Source: Firmicutes bacterium CAG:145 (lineage in GTDB: Bacteria; Bacillota; Clostridia; Peptostreptococcales; Anaerovoracaceae). From it: a stretch of 45,804 bases of DNA. Below the pieces are notes generated by a model. It had not been told where the DNA came from, ran no database searches, and was given only the letters and a program-made list of their open reading frames with translations. Positions 7,344 through 16,298 of this stretch are shown piece after piece. How positions within the stretch are numbered: position 1 is the stretch's first letter; the number at the start of each line of letters is the position of its first letter. Position numbers and translations under genes: made by a program. The stretch covers positions 1 through 45,804 of the forward strand of contig FR882575.1 in assembly GCA_000435715.1 (NCBI GenBank), in the 5' to 3' direction.

Positions 7344-7388
7344 AAACTGTCGCAGTTACTCGTTTAAAGAGTAATTGCGGCAGTTTTT
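7344..7388. terminator. bidirectional terminator between pyk and spoVG
   Basis: AAACTGTCGCAGTTACTC pairs with GAGTAATTGCGGCAGTTT (two mismatches or wobbles) around GTTTAAA. T-runs follow on both strands, serving the convergent pyk and spoVG transcripts. Confidence 0.88.
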
Positions 7389-7415
7389 GTAACCTTATGT
7401 GATTATGGATACATA

Positions 7416-7676
7416 TTATTCCGTAAGCATCTTCTCGTATGCTTGAAATATTTGCTCTTTTATCTGATTGCGAACTTCAGAGCAAATAGGGTGGGCAACA
7501 TCTCTAAAAGCGCCGTCGCTCATCTTCTTGCTTGGCATAGCGATGAACAAACCGTTTTGACCGTAGATTATCTTGATATCGTGGACTACGAATTCGTCAT
7601 CAAGAGTGATCGAAGCTACTGCCCTCATCTTCCCGTCGTCAGAAATCTTTCTGATTCTTACGTCGGTAATATTCAT
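7416..7676 (-). CDS. spoVG: SpoVG, RNA/DNA-binding septation and sporulation regulator
   Basis: The 86-aa product starts MNITDVRIRK and contains the SpoVG core: ASITLDDEFVVHDIKI, GLFIAMPSKKM and AHPICSEVRN. SpoVG is a small nucleic-acid-binding regulator first described for sporulation septum formation and found widely in Firmicutes. I chose the start at 7676 because GGAAGGTGG lies just before it on the minus strand; the frame runs 9 codons further upstream through the binding site. It lies directly downstream of purR on the same strand, the arrangement seen in Bacillus (purR-yabJ-spoVG), here without yabJ. It ends at the bidirectional terminator shared with pyk. Confidence 0.95.
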   Translation of the reverse strand: MNITDVRIRKISDDGKMRAVASITLDDEFVVHDIKIIYGQNGLFIAMPSKKMSDGAFRDVAHPICSEVRNQIKEQIFQAYEKMLTE

Positions 7677-7760
7677 TTGTTCCACCTTCCTTACATCGTA
7701 CACTTATTTTTTATGACAAATATAGTATACTCTAACTATCCAAATATTGCAATAAGAAAT

Positions 7761-8570
7761 TCAAAATATGTCGCTATTTGGCAGGATAGATATAGTTCTT
7801 TTCTCTTCGTCTATTTCACCGAGAAAAACGATGGAAGTGTAGTCTTCTATTTTCTTCTTTTTGGGCTCGACTCCGGCTATCGCTACGCCTACTCCGACTA
7901 CGGCGCCGTTAAATTCTCCCACTATTTCGGTAATGCCGGAGATACTTCCGCCTCCACGCATGAAATCATCTATGATCAGGACTTTTGATCCGGGACGCAT
8001 CGCTCTCTTTGACATGGACATTCTCTGAATTCTGTCATAAGAACCGGAAAAATAGTTAATACTTAAAGTAGAACCTTCGGAAACCTTTGCTTCGCGCCTT
8101 ATTATCACCAGAGGCAGATTAAGAAGGTGGGCGACGCTGGCTGCCAGAGGGATTCCCTTCGTTTCCACGGTAGCTACGTAGTCAGCCTCTGAATCTTTGA
8201 ACTTTCTCGCAAAGACGGAGGCTATCTTGTTTATGAACTCGGGATCGAAAAAAATGTCAGAAGTGTACAGAAAATTTCCTCCCAGCATACGGGCTGGATC
8301 GGATAGCTTTTCGCAGAACTCCTGCTGGAGCAGGCGAAGGGCCTCGTCTGAAATATGGGGGACAAACCGTACTCCTCCTTTTGCGCCTATCCCTGTTTCA
8401 AGCCTGCCGCGGCCGGTAAATAAAAGAGCGTTGTTGGCCGCCCTTATATCTTCGCTGACGCTGGATTTTGCGGCGCCGAACAGATCGCAGAAATACTGTA
8501 GACTGTAAGTTTTGCTTGGAGAGCCGGTCAATATCTGTATCATGGCTCCAACTCTTTCAGTACGCTTCAT
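7761..8570 (-). CDS. purR: PurR, purine operon repressor
   Basis: The 269-aa product has an N-terminal winged helix (residues 1-75, MKRTERVGAMIQILT) and a C-terminal phosphoribosyltransferase-like domain with the PRPP-binding loop VLIIDDFMRGGGS near residues 197-209. In Bacillus the dimer represses purine genes and PRPP relieves repression. Length is typical for the family. The start has GGAGG 7 bp upstream and a promoter further up. The gene sits beside spoVG and divergent from murC; the nearby prs gene makes PRPP, the effector. No PurBox pair is evident in the purR promoter, so autoregulation is not supported by what I see. Confidence 0.95.
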   Translation of the reverse strand: MKRTERVGAMIQILTGSPSKTYSLQYFCDLFGAAKSSVSEDIRAANNALLFTGRGRLETGIGAKGGVRFVPHISDEALRLLQQEFCEKLSDPARMLGGNFLYTSDIFFDPEFINKIASVFARKFKDSEADYVATVETKGIPLAASVAHLLNLPLVIIRREAKVSEGSTLSINYFSGSYDRIQRMSMSKRAMRPGSKVLIIDDFMRGGGSISGITEIVGEFNGAVVGVGVAIAGVEPKKKKIEDYTSIVFLGEIDEEKRTISILPNSDIF

Positions 8571-8603
8571 TTGGATCCTCCTGATGTGTTATTAGATGAT
8601 AAT

Positions 8604-8632
8604 ATATTATTTCTTTTTGATTTTTTTGTCAA
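8604..8632 (-). promoter_or_regulatory. purR promoter
   Basis: On the minus strand TTGACA (8632-8627) and TAATAT (8609-8604) are separated by 17 bp, upstream of the GGAGG and ATG of purR. Confidence 0.7.
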
Positions 8633-8658
8633 ATATATAAACATTTTCAGGTGGAATG

Positions 8659-8667
8659 TGCTATAAT
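8659..8667 (+). promoter_or_regulatory. murC promoter, extended -10
   Basis: TGCTATAAT at 8659-8667 is a perfect extended -10, 42 bp before the murC start. No good -35 is seen. It lies back to back with the purR promoter. Confidence 0.6.
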
Positions 8668-8709
8668 ATTTTAGACCACTATGGTATCAAACTTGGAGGC
8701 AATTAGAGT

Positions 8710-10086
8710 ATGATTGATTTATCACACTATAAGAACATACATTGCATTGGCATAGGGGGAATAGGACTATCTGCCATTGCGGAGATCCTCTTATCGAGAG
8801 GTTATAACGTAACGGGATCCGACATGAAAGAGTCGGATATGACAGCAAATCTTGCAGGCAAGGGAGCAAGGATTTTTATAGGCCATAGAGCAGAAAACGT
8901 AGCGGACGCCGATCTGATAGTTTATTCGGCGGCAGTGGGCAGGGACAATCCGGAGCTTAAAGAAGCGGAAGAAAAAAGGATTCCCGCCATCACCAGAGCA
9001 GAGATGCTGGGAGTGCTGATGGACGAATACAAAAACAGCATCGCTATCTCCGGCACTCACGGAAAGACTACGACGACCTCTATGGTTTCTTTAATTTTAG
9101 ACAACGCTAAGACTGACCCCACCATCCTGGTGGGAGGCAATCTGGCCGAGATAGGAGGCAACGTCAAAGTAGGGCAGGGAGAATATTTCGTTACGGAAGC
9201 CTGTGAATACATGGACAGCTTTCTGAACCTCAGGCCTAAGATAGAAATCATTCTCAATATCGATTCCGATCATCTGGATTATTTTAAAGATATAGATCAT
9301 ATCGTGAATTCTTTTGATAAATTTGCAAAGCTGGTTCCGGGAGAAGGGCTCATAGTTGCCTATGAGGCTAATCCTTTTGTCAATCAGGTGATAAAAAATC
9401 TCGACAACGCAGTCACCTTCGGTCTCAACGAGAATTGTACCTATGGGGGAGACAACGTGGTGTTCAACGAGAAAGGGCTGCCTGCTTTCGATGTGAAAAA
9501 GGAAGGCAGACTCCTGTGCAGAGTGCAGCTTTCGGTTCCTGGCGAACACAATATACTCAATGCGCTGGCCGCTTTTGCCTGCTGCCACAGTTTAGGCATC
9601 CCTACAGGAGTCATAAAAGAGACTCTGGAGGCATATCACGGGACCCAGAGGCGCTTTGACATAGTCGGAACTACAGCTTCAGGCGTAAAGATAGTAGACG
9701 ACTATGCCCATCATCCTACGGAGATAAAGGCAACGCTTGCAGCATGTCAGAATATTCCTCACAATAAGCTGTGGTGCGTATTTCAGCCCCACACTTATAC
9801 CAGGACGCTGGCTCTGTTCGACGAATTTGCCGACGCGTTCGAAAAGGCTGATGAACTGGTCTTAGCAGAAATATATGCTGCCAGAGAGAAAAATATTTAT
9901 AAAATTTCGTCTGCTCAGCTGGCAGATAAGATAAAAGAGAGTCATCCGGACAAAAAAGTGACTTTCATGCAGGACTTCAACTCCATAGCCGACTACGTGG
10001 AAGGTAGCGCAGATAAGGGAGATCTGGTTCTGACTATGGGAGCCGGAGATATCTATAAAGTAGGAGAGATGATCTTAGAGAGATAA
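8710..10086 (+). CDS. murC: UDP-N-acetylmuramate--L-alanine ligase
   Basis: The 458-aa product catalyses ATP-dependent addition of L-alanine to UDP-MurNAc, the first amino-acid step in peptidoglycan precursor synthesis in the cytoplasm. The N-terminal Rossmann motif GIGGIGLSAIAE is at residues 14-25, the ATP loop SGTHGKTTT near residues 112-120, and the substrate-binding DDYAHHPTEI near residue 336. Length fits the family. GGAGG lies 11 bp before ATG8710. The next gene, a GlmU acetyltransferase half that acts earlier in the same pathway, follows after 22 bp, so the two are probably one transcript with prs downstream. Confidence 0.96.
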   Translation: MIDLSHYKNIHCIGIGGIGLSAIAEILLSRGYNVTGSDMKESDMTANLAGKGARIFIGHRAENVADADLIVYSAAVGRDNPELKEAEEKRIPAITRAEMLGVLMDEYKNSIAISGTHGKTTTTSMVSLILDNAKTDPTILVGGNLAEIGGNVKVGQGEYFVTEACEYMDSFLNLRPKIEIILNIDSDHLDYFKDIDHIVNSFDKFAKLVPGEGLIVAYEANPFVNQVIKNLDNAVTFGLNENCTYGGDNVVFNEKGLPAFDVKKEGRLLCRVQLSVPGEHNILNALAAFACCHSLGIPTGVIKETLEAYHGTQRRFDIVGTTASGVKIVDDYAHHPTEIKATLAACQNIPHNKLWCVFQPHTYTRTLALFDEFADAFEKADELVLAEIYAAREKNIYKISSAQLADKIKESHPDKKVTFMQDFNSIADYVEGSADKGDLVLTMGAGDIYKVGEMILER

Positions 10087-10108
10087 CGTCTTTTGAGAGG
10101 AGGAAGCC

Positions 10109-10807
10109 ATGTTTTTAGAGGAGATAGAGGAAAAGAGAAGAAGCAGGCTGAAAATAATAGAGGAACATGTTAAAAACGGCGTGGTCTTCGCTGACGAATT
10201 CACAGCTTATATCGACTGCGGCGTGACTATAGGTGCGGGGACTCATATCGGGCCTTGCGTCACTCTGAAGGGTGATACGAGCATAGGCAAATCATGTGTG
10301 ATCGGACAAAATACGGTTATTGAGGATTCGAGCATAGATGACGACGTAGAGATAAAAAGCTCGGTCATCACACAGAGTACTGTCGGAAGCGGCAGCAAGG
10401 TAGGCCCGTTTGCATATATGAGGCCGGGCAGCCATGTGGGCAGGGACTGCAAGATAGGGGACTTCGTAGAGGTGAAGAATTCTACCGTAGGCGACGGTAC
10501 CAAGGCGTCCCATCTGACATATATAGGTGATTCAGATATAGGCAGCGGAGTAAACTTGGGCTGCGGCGTCGTATTTGTCAATTATGACGGTACCAATAAA
10601 TACCGTTCAGTCGTAGAAGATAATGCGTTCATAGGATGCAACAGCAACCTTGTCTCACCTGTAAGAGTGGGAGAGGGCGCTTATATAGCCGCGGGGAGCA
10701 CAGTGACGGAAGACGTGGAAGGGGACGCTCTTTACATTGCCCGCGCAAAAGGGTCTGAGAAACCCGGCTGGGTTTCTTCTAAAGGGATTTTGAAGAAGAA
10801 AAAGTAA
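10109..10807 (+). CDS. glmU: stand-alone GlmU C-terminal domain: glucosamine-1-phosphate N-acetyltransferase
   Basis: The 232-aa product corresponds to the left-handed beta-helix half of GlmU only. It opens with a helix resembling the GlmU linker (LEEIEEKRRSRLKIIEEHV), followed by hexapeptide repeats and the acetyltransferase active-site run ASHLTYIGDS, NLGCGVVFVNYDG, TNKY and FIGCNSNLV; the catalytic His in SHLTY is present. The entire N-terminal uridylyltransferase (pyrophosphorylase) half, about 230 aa with its GxGTRM signature, is missing. The start is normal (GAGAGGAGGAAGCC before ATG), so it is not a broken remnant. Position before prs matches the glmU-prs order of other Firmicutes. The UDP-GlcNAc pyrophosphorylase step must be encoded elsewhere. 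Confidence 0.88.
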   Translation: MFLEEIEEKRRSRLKIIEEHVKNGVVFADEFTAYIDCGVTIGAGTHIGPCVTLKGDTSIGKSCVIGQNTVIEDSSIDDDVEIKSSVITQSTVGSGSKVGPFAYMRPGSHVGRDCKIGDFVEVKNSTVGDGTKASHLTYIGDSDIGSGVNLGCGVVFVNYDGTNKYRSVVEDNAFIGCNSNLVSPVRVGEGAYIAAGSTVTEDVEGDALYIARAKGSEKPGWVSSKGILKKKK

Positions 10808-10843
10808 AAGTACTTATGAAAATGAGAAGGCGAGGTAGAAAAA

Positions 10844-11794
10844 GTGAGAAGCGGAGTATTTGCTGACTACAAAATCTTTACAGGTAATTCTAATCCTGCA
10901 TTTGCTGAGGAGATCGCAGGCATAATGGGTAAGCCTTTAGGCAAGTCCACGGTGACTAAATTCAGCGACGGAGAGATATCGGTCAACATCTGGGAAACGG
11001 TGAGGGGACTTGACGTGTACATAATTCAATCGACTTGCAGCCCGGTAAACGATAATCTTATGGAGCTGCTCATAATGATAGACGCCATGAAGAGAGCTTC
11101 GGCAGGAAGGATCAACGCCATAATCCCTTATTACGGGTACGCAAGGCAGGACAGAAAAGCTAAGGCCAGAGACCCTATCACGGCCAAGCTTGTAGCCGAT
11201 CTCATCATGGCCGCCGGCGCAGACAGAGTGTTGACTATGGATCTGCATGCCAACCAGATACAAGGCTATTTCGATATTCCGGTAGACCATCTCCTGGGAA
11301 TGCCGATCCTCGCTAAATATTTCAAAGAAAGGCATATGGATGATCTGGTAGTTGTCTCTCCGGATCACGGCAGCGTGACCAGAGCCAGAAATCTGGCTCA
11401 GTATCTCAACTGCCCTATAGCCATAATAGACAAGAGACGTCCCGAGCCTAATAAGAGTGAAATAATGAATATAATAGGCAATATCGAAGACAAGAATTGT
11501 ATCATAATAGACGATATGATAGATACGGCGGGAACCATCTGCAATGCGGCCAACGCTATCAAAGACCTGGGAGCCAGATCAGTGAGGGCGGCTGCTACTC
11601 ATCCCGTTCTTTCAGGTCCTGCCGTAGACAGGATAAAGGCTTCGGCCATAGAAGAACTGGTTCTTCTCAATACAGTTCCGCTTTCGGAAGAGAAGAAGCT
11701 AACGAAGATGACATTCCTGTCAGCCGCCCCGCTTTTTGCAGAGGCTATGACAAGAGTATTTACCAACGGCTCCATCAGCGTGCTGTTCGATTAG
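10844..11794 (+). CDS. prs: ribose-phosphate pyrophosphokinase
   Basis: The 316-aa enzyme makes PRPP from ribose 5-phosphate and ATP, feeding purine, pyrimidine, histidine, tryptophan and NAD synthesis. It shows FSDGEISVNI near residue 41, the flexible-loop PYYGYARQDRK near residue 95, the metal-binding DLHANQIQGYFD near residue 131 and the PRPP loop IIIDDMIDTAGT near residue 220. It starts with GTG at 10844 after AAGGCGAGGTAG. It follows glmU by 36 bp. PRPP is the effector that releases PurR, encoded 2.3 kb upstream, so the pair forms a natural regulatory circuit. Confidence 0.96.
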   Translation: MRSGVFADYKIFTGNSNPAFAEEIAGIMGKPLGKSTVTKFSDGEISVNIWETVRGLDVYIIQSTCSPVNDNLMELLIMIDAMKRASAGRINAIIPYYGYARQDRKAKARDPITAKLVADLIMAAGADRVLTMDLHANQIQGYFDIPVDHLLGMPILAKYFKERHMDDLVVVSPDHGSVTRARNLAQYLNCPIAIIDKRRPEPNKSEIMNIIGNIEDKNCIIIDDMIDTAGTICNAANAIKDLGARSVRAAATHPVLSGPAVDRIKASAIEELVLLNTVPLSEEKKLTKMTFLSAAPLFAEAMTRVFTNGSISVLFD

Positions 11795-11811
11795 AATAAG
11801 AAATCAAAAGG

Positions 11812-11840
11812 TCACCGATACTCCCTTTGAGTATCGGTGA
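11812..11840 (+). terminator. hairpin between prs and pth
   Basis: TCACCGATACTC pairs perfectly with GAGTATCGGTGA (12 bp) around a 5-nt loop. No T-run follows, so it may protect or process the message or only reduce read-through into pth. Confidence 0.5.
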
Positions 11841-11864
11841 TTCAGACAACAGAGGGAGAAAGCT

Positions 11865-12449
11865 ATGTACATAATAGCCGGACTGGGAAACCCCGGGAAA
11901 AAATACGAGCAGACTCGTCATAACATGGGCTTTCTGGCGGTTGACTTTCTGGCGGAGAAATATGACATAAAGGTGAACAAGATCAGATTCCGCGCGCTGA
12001 CTGGAGAAGGCAGAATCGCTGGACAGAAAGTTCTGCTGCTGAAACCCCAGACTTACATGAACCTGAGCGGCGAATCGGTCAGACTGGCCTTAGAGTACTA
12101 TAAGGTAAGTCCCCAGGAGCTTATAGTCATATATGATGATATAGACATACAGGCGGGGATGATAAGAATAAGAAAAAAGGGCAGCGCCGGCACCCATAAC
12201 GGAATGAGAAATATTCTTTATCATATACGGACGGAGGATTTTCCGCGCATAAGAGTGGGTATCGGTTCCGGCAGGAAAGAGGATATGATAAACTATGTGA
12301 CCGGAAGCGTACCAAAGGACGAGATTACGCTTCTCAAAGAGGCGGCTGACAAAGCGGCCTGCGGAGCGGCCTGCATAGTGGAGAAGGGAATAGAGAAGGC
12401 TATGAACGAATACAATATAAAAAGCGCCGGAATAACCCCGTCCCCATAG
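11865..12449 (+). CDS. pth: peptidyl-tRNA hydrolase
   Basis: The 194-aa product recycles peptidyl-tRNAs released by stalled ribosomes. It has the family signature GLGNPGKKYEQTRHNMGF at residues 6-23 with the catalytic His, then LKPQTYMNLSGES near residue 63, IYDDID near residue 89 and GSAGTHNGMRNI near residue 106. Length is typical. The start follows GAGGGAGAAAGCT. Position between prs and mfd is the same as in Bacillus. A GC-rich 7-bp stem (12436-12442 with 12452-12458) spans its stop codon. Confidence 0.96.
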   Translation: MYIIAGLGNPGKKYEQTRHNMGFLAVDFLAEKYDIKVNKIRFRALTGEGRIAGQKVLLLKPQTYMNLSGESVRLALEYYKVSPQELIVIYDDIDIQAGMIRIRKKGSAGTHNGMRNILYHIRTEDFPRIRVGIGSGRKEDMINYVTGSVPKDEITLLKEAADKAACGAACIVEKGIEKAMNEYNIKSAGITPSP

Positions 12450-12515
12450 AAGACGGGGATGTTCCAGCCATGATTTGGCCGGAGAAAGAAAAGAAAACAG
12501 TAGAGGAAGTTAAAA

Positions 12516-15500
12516 ATGATCAACATTACGGGTGTATCGGATGCCCGAATAGCTCCCATAGCCGCGCATACAGCAGAGGAAGAAAGTCAGACCATAATCA
12601 TCGTTCCTACCCTCATAAGGGCCCAGCGATTAGCATCGGACCTTTCTTTTTTTGTCAGAGATAAAGAAATTCTCGTGCTGCCTGAAGAGGAGAAGGTATT
12701 CTTAAAATATAACGCAAGAAATCAGGACAGACTGATCGAAAGAATGAAAGCACTCAAGGCGCTCAGGACCGGAAAGCCGGTCATCATAGTAGCGCCTGTT
12801 TCTGCTGCAATAAAGAAGATAAGCCCTCACAGCATATTTGAGGAAAATGTAATGACCCTGTCGATGGGACAGGAAATCGAACCCGCTGAGTTAAAAGAAA
12901 AGCTGGTAACCATGGGATATGAATACGCCCATATGGTAGAGGGGCACGGGCAGTTCAGCATAAGAGGAGGTATAACAGACATATTTACGCCGGACGGCGA
13001 TCATCCCTACAGAATAGAATTTTTCGGAAGCAGCGTGGACTCCATCAGGACTTTTGATATAGATACGCAGCGTTCGGTGAAAAATCTTAAAGACGTTCAG
13101 ATATACCCGGCTCAGCAGATAACTGCCGGAGGAGAGACTTTCACAAGAGGCGCTTCTGCCATAAAGAGAGAGTATGAAAAGCAGGCCGATAAGCTAAAAA
13201 GCACGTCTCCTGAGGCTGCGAAGAAGCTTAGAGAAACATCTGAGCAGGTCTGCGAATGTATAGAAAACATTTCCAACATGCAGCTTCTAGAGAATTATAT
13301 ACATTACTTTTACGACCGAACGGAATATATATGGGACTATATGGACTCGGGAAGAGTGATGCTGGATGATCCGGAGAGAATCTTTGAAATTCTCGATCTG
13401 AGAGAACAGGAATTGAAAGACGACTTCAAGGTTCTGCTGGAGAGAGGCCAGGTGATACCTAAAGATTCAAAACTCATCGGAGGTATATATGACCTTAAAG
13501 AAGTCCTGGCGAGAAAGTCTACGGTCATATTCACTCCTTTCCCTAAGAGAATCAGGGGCATTGACACCTTTGACAAGATATATAATGTGAACAGCCGGCA
13601 AGTAATAAATTTTGGAGGCAATCTCAATCTCTTTGAGTCTGAACTTAAGGCTTATGACAGGAAAGGTTATGATATAACCATAGTCGCAGGATCCGAGGAA
13701 AGGCTTTCCAACCTGAAAGATCTTGCCTCAAGAATGGGGCTGGAAGAAAAGATCACCTTTGCCAAAGGAACCTTGACGGCCGGAATAGATTTCCCGGAGG
13801 AAAAACGCTGCTGGATAAGCGAAAACGATATATTTAAATACAGCAAAAAGACAAAAAACCGCAGGACTTTCAAAGAAAAGGGACAGAGGATCAAGTCTTT
13901 TTCCGATCTTGCCAGCGGAGATTATGTAGTTCATGAGAATCATGGAATAGGCAAGTTCATAGGCATCGAGCAGCTTAAAGTCCAGGGAGAGAAGAAGGAT
14001 TATATAAAGATAAAATATGCCGGAGACGATATGCTCTATGTACCGGTGGAACAGATGGATATAGTCCAAAAATATATAGGCGGCGACAGCGCATCTCCGA
14101 GAATCAACAAGCTTTCGGGAGGAGAATGGAAGGCCACAAAGGCCAGAGCCAAGGCGGCGATAGCAGTATTTGCAAAGGATTTGATTGACCTCTACGCTCA
14201 CAGAAAGCTGGAAAAAGGCCACGCTTTTGAAAAGGACACCGTGTGGCAGAAAGAGTTCGAGGACAGTTTCCCTTATCAGGAGACAGAAGATCAGCTGCGT
14301 TCGGCAGAGGAGATCAAGAGAGATATGGAGAAGCCTTTTCCTATGGACAGACTTCTCTGCGGAGACGTGGGGTTTGGCAAGACTGAAGTGGCTGCCAGAG
14401 CTCTTTTTAAGTGCGTAGCCGAAGGAAAGCAGGCTGCAGTGCTGGTGCCTACCACGATCCTGGCCAACCAACATTACTTCACCCTCAAAGAAAGGTTCGA
14501 AAATTTCCCTTTTAATATAGAGATGCTCTCGCGTTTTAGGACTTCGGCTCAGCAGAAAAATATTCTGTCGGGACTTGAAAGCGGAGAGATAGACCTGGTG
14601 GTGGGCACGCACAAACTCCTCTCATCGGGAATCAAATTTAAGAATCTGGGACTTCTGGTCGTAGATGAAGAACAGCGCTTCGGCGTCGAACACAAGGAGA
14701 AGATCAAACAGCTGAAAAGCAACGTAGATGTCCTGACTTTGTCGGCTACTCCTATCCCAAGGACGCTGAATATGTCTCTGACAGGTATAAAGGATATGAG
14801 CGTCATAGAGGAGCCTCCCGAAGAGAGGTATCCGGTTCAGACTTATGTCATGGAGCAGGACGACGGCCTGATACGGGATATAGTGGAAAGAGAACTGGGG
14901 CGGGGAGGGCAGGTCTACGTGGTATATAACAGAGTCAGAGGTATACATCAGATAGCCGCAAAGATACAGGAACTGGCGCCTTCCGCCCGAATTGCCGTAG
15001 GACACGGACAGATGAACGAAAATCTTCTGGAAGACACCATGCTCAGTTTTATAAACGGTGAAAATAATGTCCTGATTTCTACTACCATAATAGAATCCGG
15101 CATAGACATACCTAACGCCAACACCATGATAATAATGGATTCTGACAGGTACGGCCTGTCTCAGCTTTACCAGCTCAGAGGAAGAGTGGGCAGAGCCAAT
15201 CGTCAGGCCTATGCCTATCTCATGTATCAAAAAGACAAGGTGCTTGGAGAGGCGGCGGAAAAGAGGCTCAAGGCCATAAGAGAATTTACCGAGTTTGGGG
15301 CAGGCTTCAAGGTGGCTATGAGAGATCTGGAAATCAGAGGAGCCGGAAATATGCTGGGTACCGAGCAGCACGGACACATGGTAAATATCGGCTATGAGCT
15401 TTACTGCAAGATGGTGGACGATGCCGTAAGAGCTTTAGAAGGCGAGATAGTAAACGAGGACAGGGAAGAGACGACGGTAGAGCTCAAAGCTTCGGCTTAC

Positions 15501-15992
15501 ATACCGGAGACTTATATTTTCAGCGAACCTATAAAGCTCCAGATGTATAAGAAAATAGCCTCTGTAAGAACCAGAGATGATGAAAACGAGATAATAGATG
15601 AACTTACCGACCGCTTTGGAGACGTACCTCAGCAGACCATAAATCTGATAAAGATATCTCACATAAGATATCTGGCGGGACTGATGTCTGTCACTGAGAT
15701 AAAGCAGAACGAGAACAAAGTCGTACTCAGCTTCGACGCTAAAAATCCCCTCAGCGGGTTCGGCCTGGCCAGCGCCACATCTGCTTTCGGGCATCGATTG
15801 TTTATTCACGGCGGCAATCAGCCTTTTATCAGGCTTACCATAGGGCCGTCTGTCCAGAAGGGACGGCTTGCTCAAAATCGAAAGCTCTATGAGATTTCCA
15901 AAGGCAAACAGTATACTGGCGCTGAGAATCTTGACGATACTCTGAAGCTTTTGGAAATATTGGCTGAGAACAGAAAGACGGTCGGCAGGTAG
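12516..15992 (+). CDS. mfd: transcription-repair coupling factor Mfd
   Basis: The 1158-aa product is an ATP-dependent translocase that removes RNA polymerase stalled at DNA lesions and recruits UvrA. The N-terminal UvrB-like region is followed by the CarD-like RNA polymerase interaction domain (about residues 455-530, with DYVVHENHGIGKF), then the translocase with Walker A CGDVGFGKTEVA near residue 613, DEEQ box VVDEEQRFGVEHKE near residue 715, LSATPIPRTLNMS, and the C-terminal TRCF domain. Length fits the family. The start follows AGAGGAAG. The pth-mfd order is conserved from Bacillus; a fin gene between them is absent here. Confidence 0.97.
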   Translation: MINITGVSDARIAPIAAHTAEEESQTIIIVPTLIRAQRLASDLSFFVRDKEILVLPEEEKVFLKYNARNQDRLIERMKALKALRTGKPVIIVAPVSAAIKKISPHSIFEENVMTLSMGQEIEPAELKEKLVTMGYEYAHMVEGHGQFSIRGGITDIFTPDGDHPYRIEFFGSSVDSIRTFDIDTQRSVKNLKDVQIYPAQQITAGGETFTRGASAIKREYEKQADKLKSTSPEAAKKLRETSEQVCECIENISNMQLLENYIHYFYDRTEYIWDYMDSGRVMLDDPERIFEILDLREQELKDDFKVLLERGQVIPKDSKLIGGIYDLKEVLARKSTVIFTPFPKRIRGIDTFDKIYNVNSRQVINFGGNLNLFESELKAYDRKGYDITIVAGSEERLSNLKDLASRMGLEEKITFAKGTLTAGIDFPEEKRCWISENDIFKYSKKTKNRRTFKEKGQRIKSFSDLASGDYVVHENHGIGKFIGIEQLKVQGEKKDYIKIKYAGDDMLYVPVEQMDIVQKYIGGDSASPRINKLSGGEWKATKARAKAAIAVFAKDLIDLYAHRKLEKGHAFEKDTVWQKEFEDSFPYQETEDQLRSAEEIKRDMEKPFPMDRLLCGDVGFGKTEVAARALFKCVAEGKQAAVLVPTTILANQHYFTLKERFENFPFNIEMLSRFRTSAQQKNILSGLESGEIDLVVGTHKLLSSGIKFKNLGLLVVDEEQRFGVEHKEKIKQLKSNVDVLTLSATPIPRTLNMSLTGIKDMSVIEEPPEERYPVQTYVMEQDDGLIRDIVERELGRGGQVYVVYNRVRGIHQIAAKIQELAPSARIAVGHGQMNENLLEDTMLSFINGENNVLISTTIIESGIDIPNANTMIIMDSDRYGLSQLYQLRGRVGRANRQAYAYLMYQKDKVLGEAAEKRLKAIREFTEFGAGFKVAMRDLEIRGAGNMLGTEQHGHMVNIGYELYCKMVDDAVRALEGEIVNEDREETTVELKASAYIPETYIFSEPIKLQMYKKIASVRTRDDENEIIDELTDRFGDVPQQTINLIKISHIRYLAGLMSVTEIKQNENKVVLSFDAKNPLSGFGLASATSAFGHRLFIHGGNQPFIRLTIGPSVQKGRLAQNRKLYEISKGKQYTGAENLDDTLKLLEILAENRKTVGR

Positions 15993-16009
15993 AAAATCAA
16001 ATTTCAATA

Positions 16010-16018
16010 TGTTATAAT
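16010..16018 (+). promoter_or_regulatory. extended -10 promoter of the 66-aa gene
   Basis: TGTTATAAT at 16010-16018 matches the extended -10 consensus, 24 bp before the start codon. Confidence 0.5.
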
Positions 16019-16041
16019 ATGGATAGATAGGGGGGACGAGA

Positions 16042-16242
16042 ATGAAAAAAATCTTTACCATATTGGCATGTATCTTTACCGCCGCAGTTTTTATGCCGGC
16101 GGCTGTGTTTGCAGACGGAACTTTGCAGGTACCTCCAGCAGGCGATGAGAGAAATCTAACTCTTTGGATAGTCGTCATAGCGGCGGCAGCCGTGGCGGGA
16201 ATAATCCTGGCAGTGATAAAGCTAAAAGGAAAGAATAAGTAA
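16042..16242 (+). CDS. 66-aa protein: signal peptide joined to a sortase-signal-like C-terminus
   Basis: The product has a clear N-terminal signal peptide (MKKIFTILACIF... ending VFADG near residue 26). About ten residues later comes VPPAGD at residues 31-36, then a hydrophobic segment (LWIVVIAAAAVAGIILAVI) and the basic tail KLKGKNK. VPxxGD, hydrophobic stretch and positive tail is the arrangement of a cell-wall sorting signal, with Ala where sortase A substrates have Thr. There is almost no mature protein between the two signals. GGGGGGACGAG precedes the ATG, and its own promoter and terminator flank it, so it is a real transcription unit. It could be a minimal membrane peptide or the tail of a lost surface protein. 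Function unknown. Confidence 0.65.
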   Translation: MKKIFTILACIFTAAVFMPAAVFADGTLQVPPAGDERNLTLWIVVIAAAAVAGIILAVIKLKGKNK

Positions 16243-16251
16243 GATTGAAAG

Positions 16252-16282
16252 AGACGCCTATTCATGACAGCCGGCGTCTTTT
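16252..16282 (+). terminator. terminator after the 66-aa gene
   Basis: AGACGCC (16252-16258) pairs with GGCGTCT (16273-16279) and is followed by TTTT. Confidence 0.75.
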
Positions 16283-16298
16283 ACGTATGCAAGTAAAA

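Noticed and set aside
7443..7988. Plus-strand open frame over spoVG and the end of purR
   Set aside because: Antisense to two confident genes with no domain or start signal.
13728..14612. Long minus-strand open frame inside mfd (and similar ones at 24289-25023 and 29353-30375)
   Set aside because: Antisense shadows of well-supported genes, without ribosome binding sites or family motifs.
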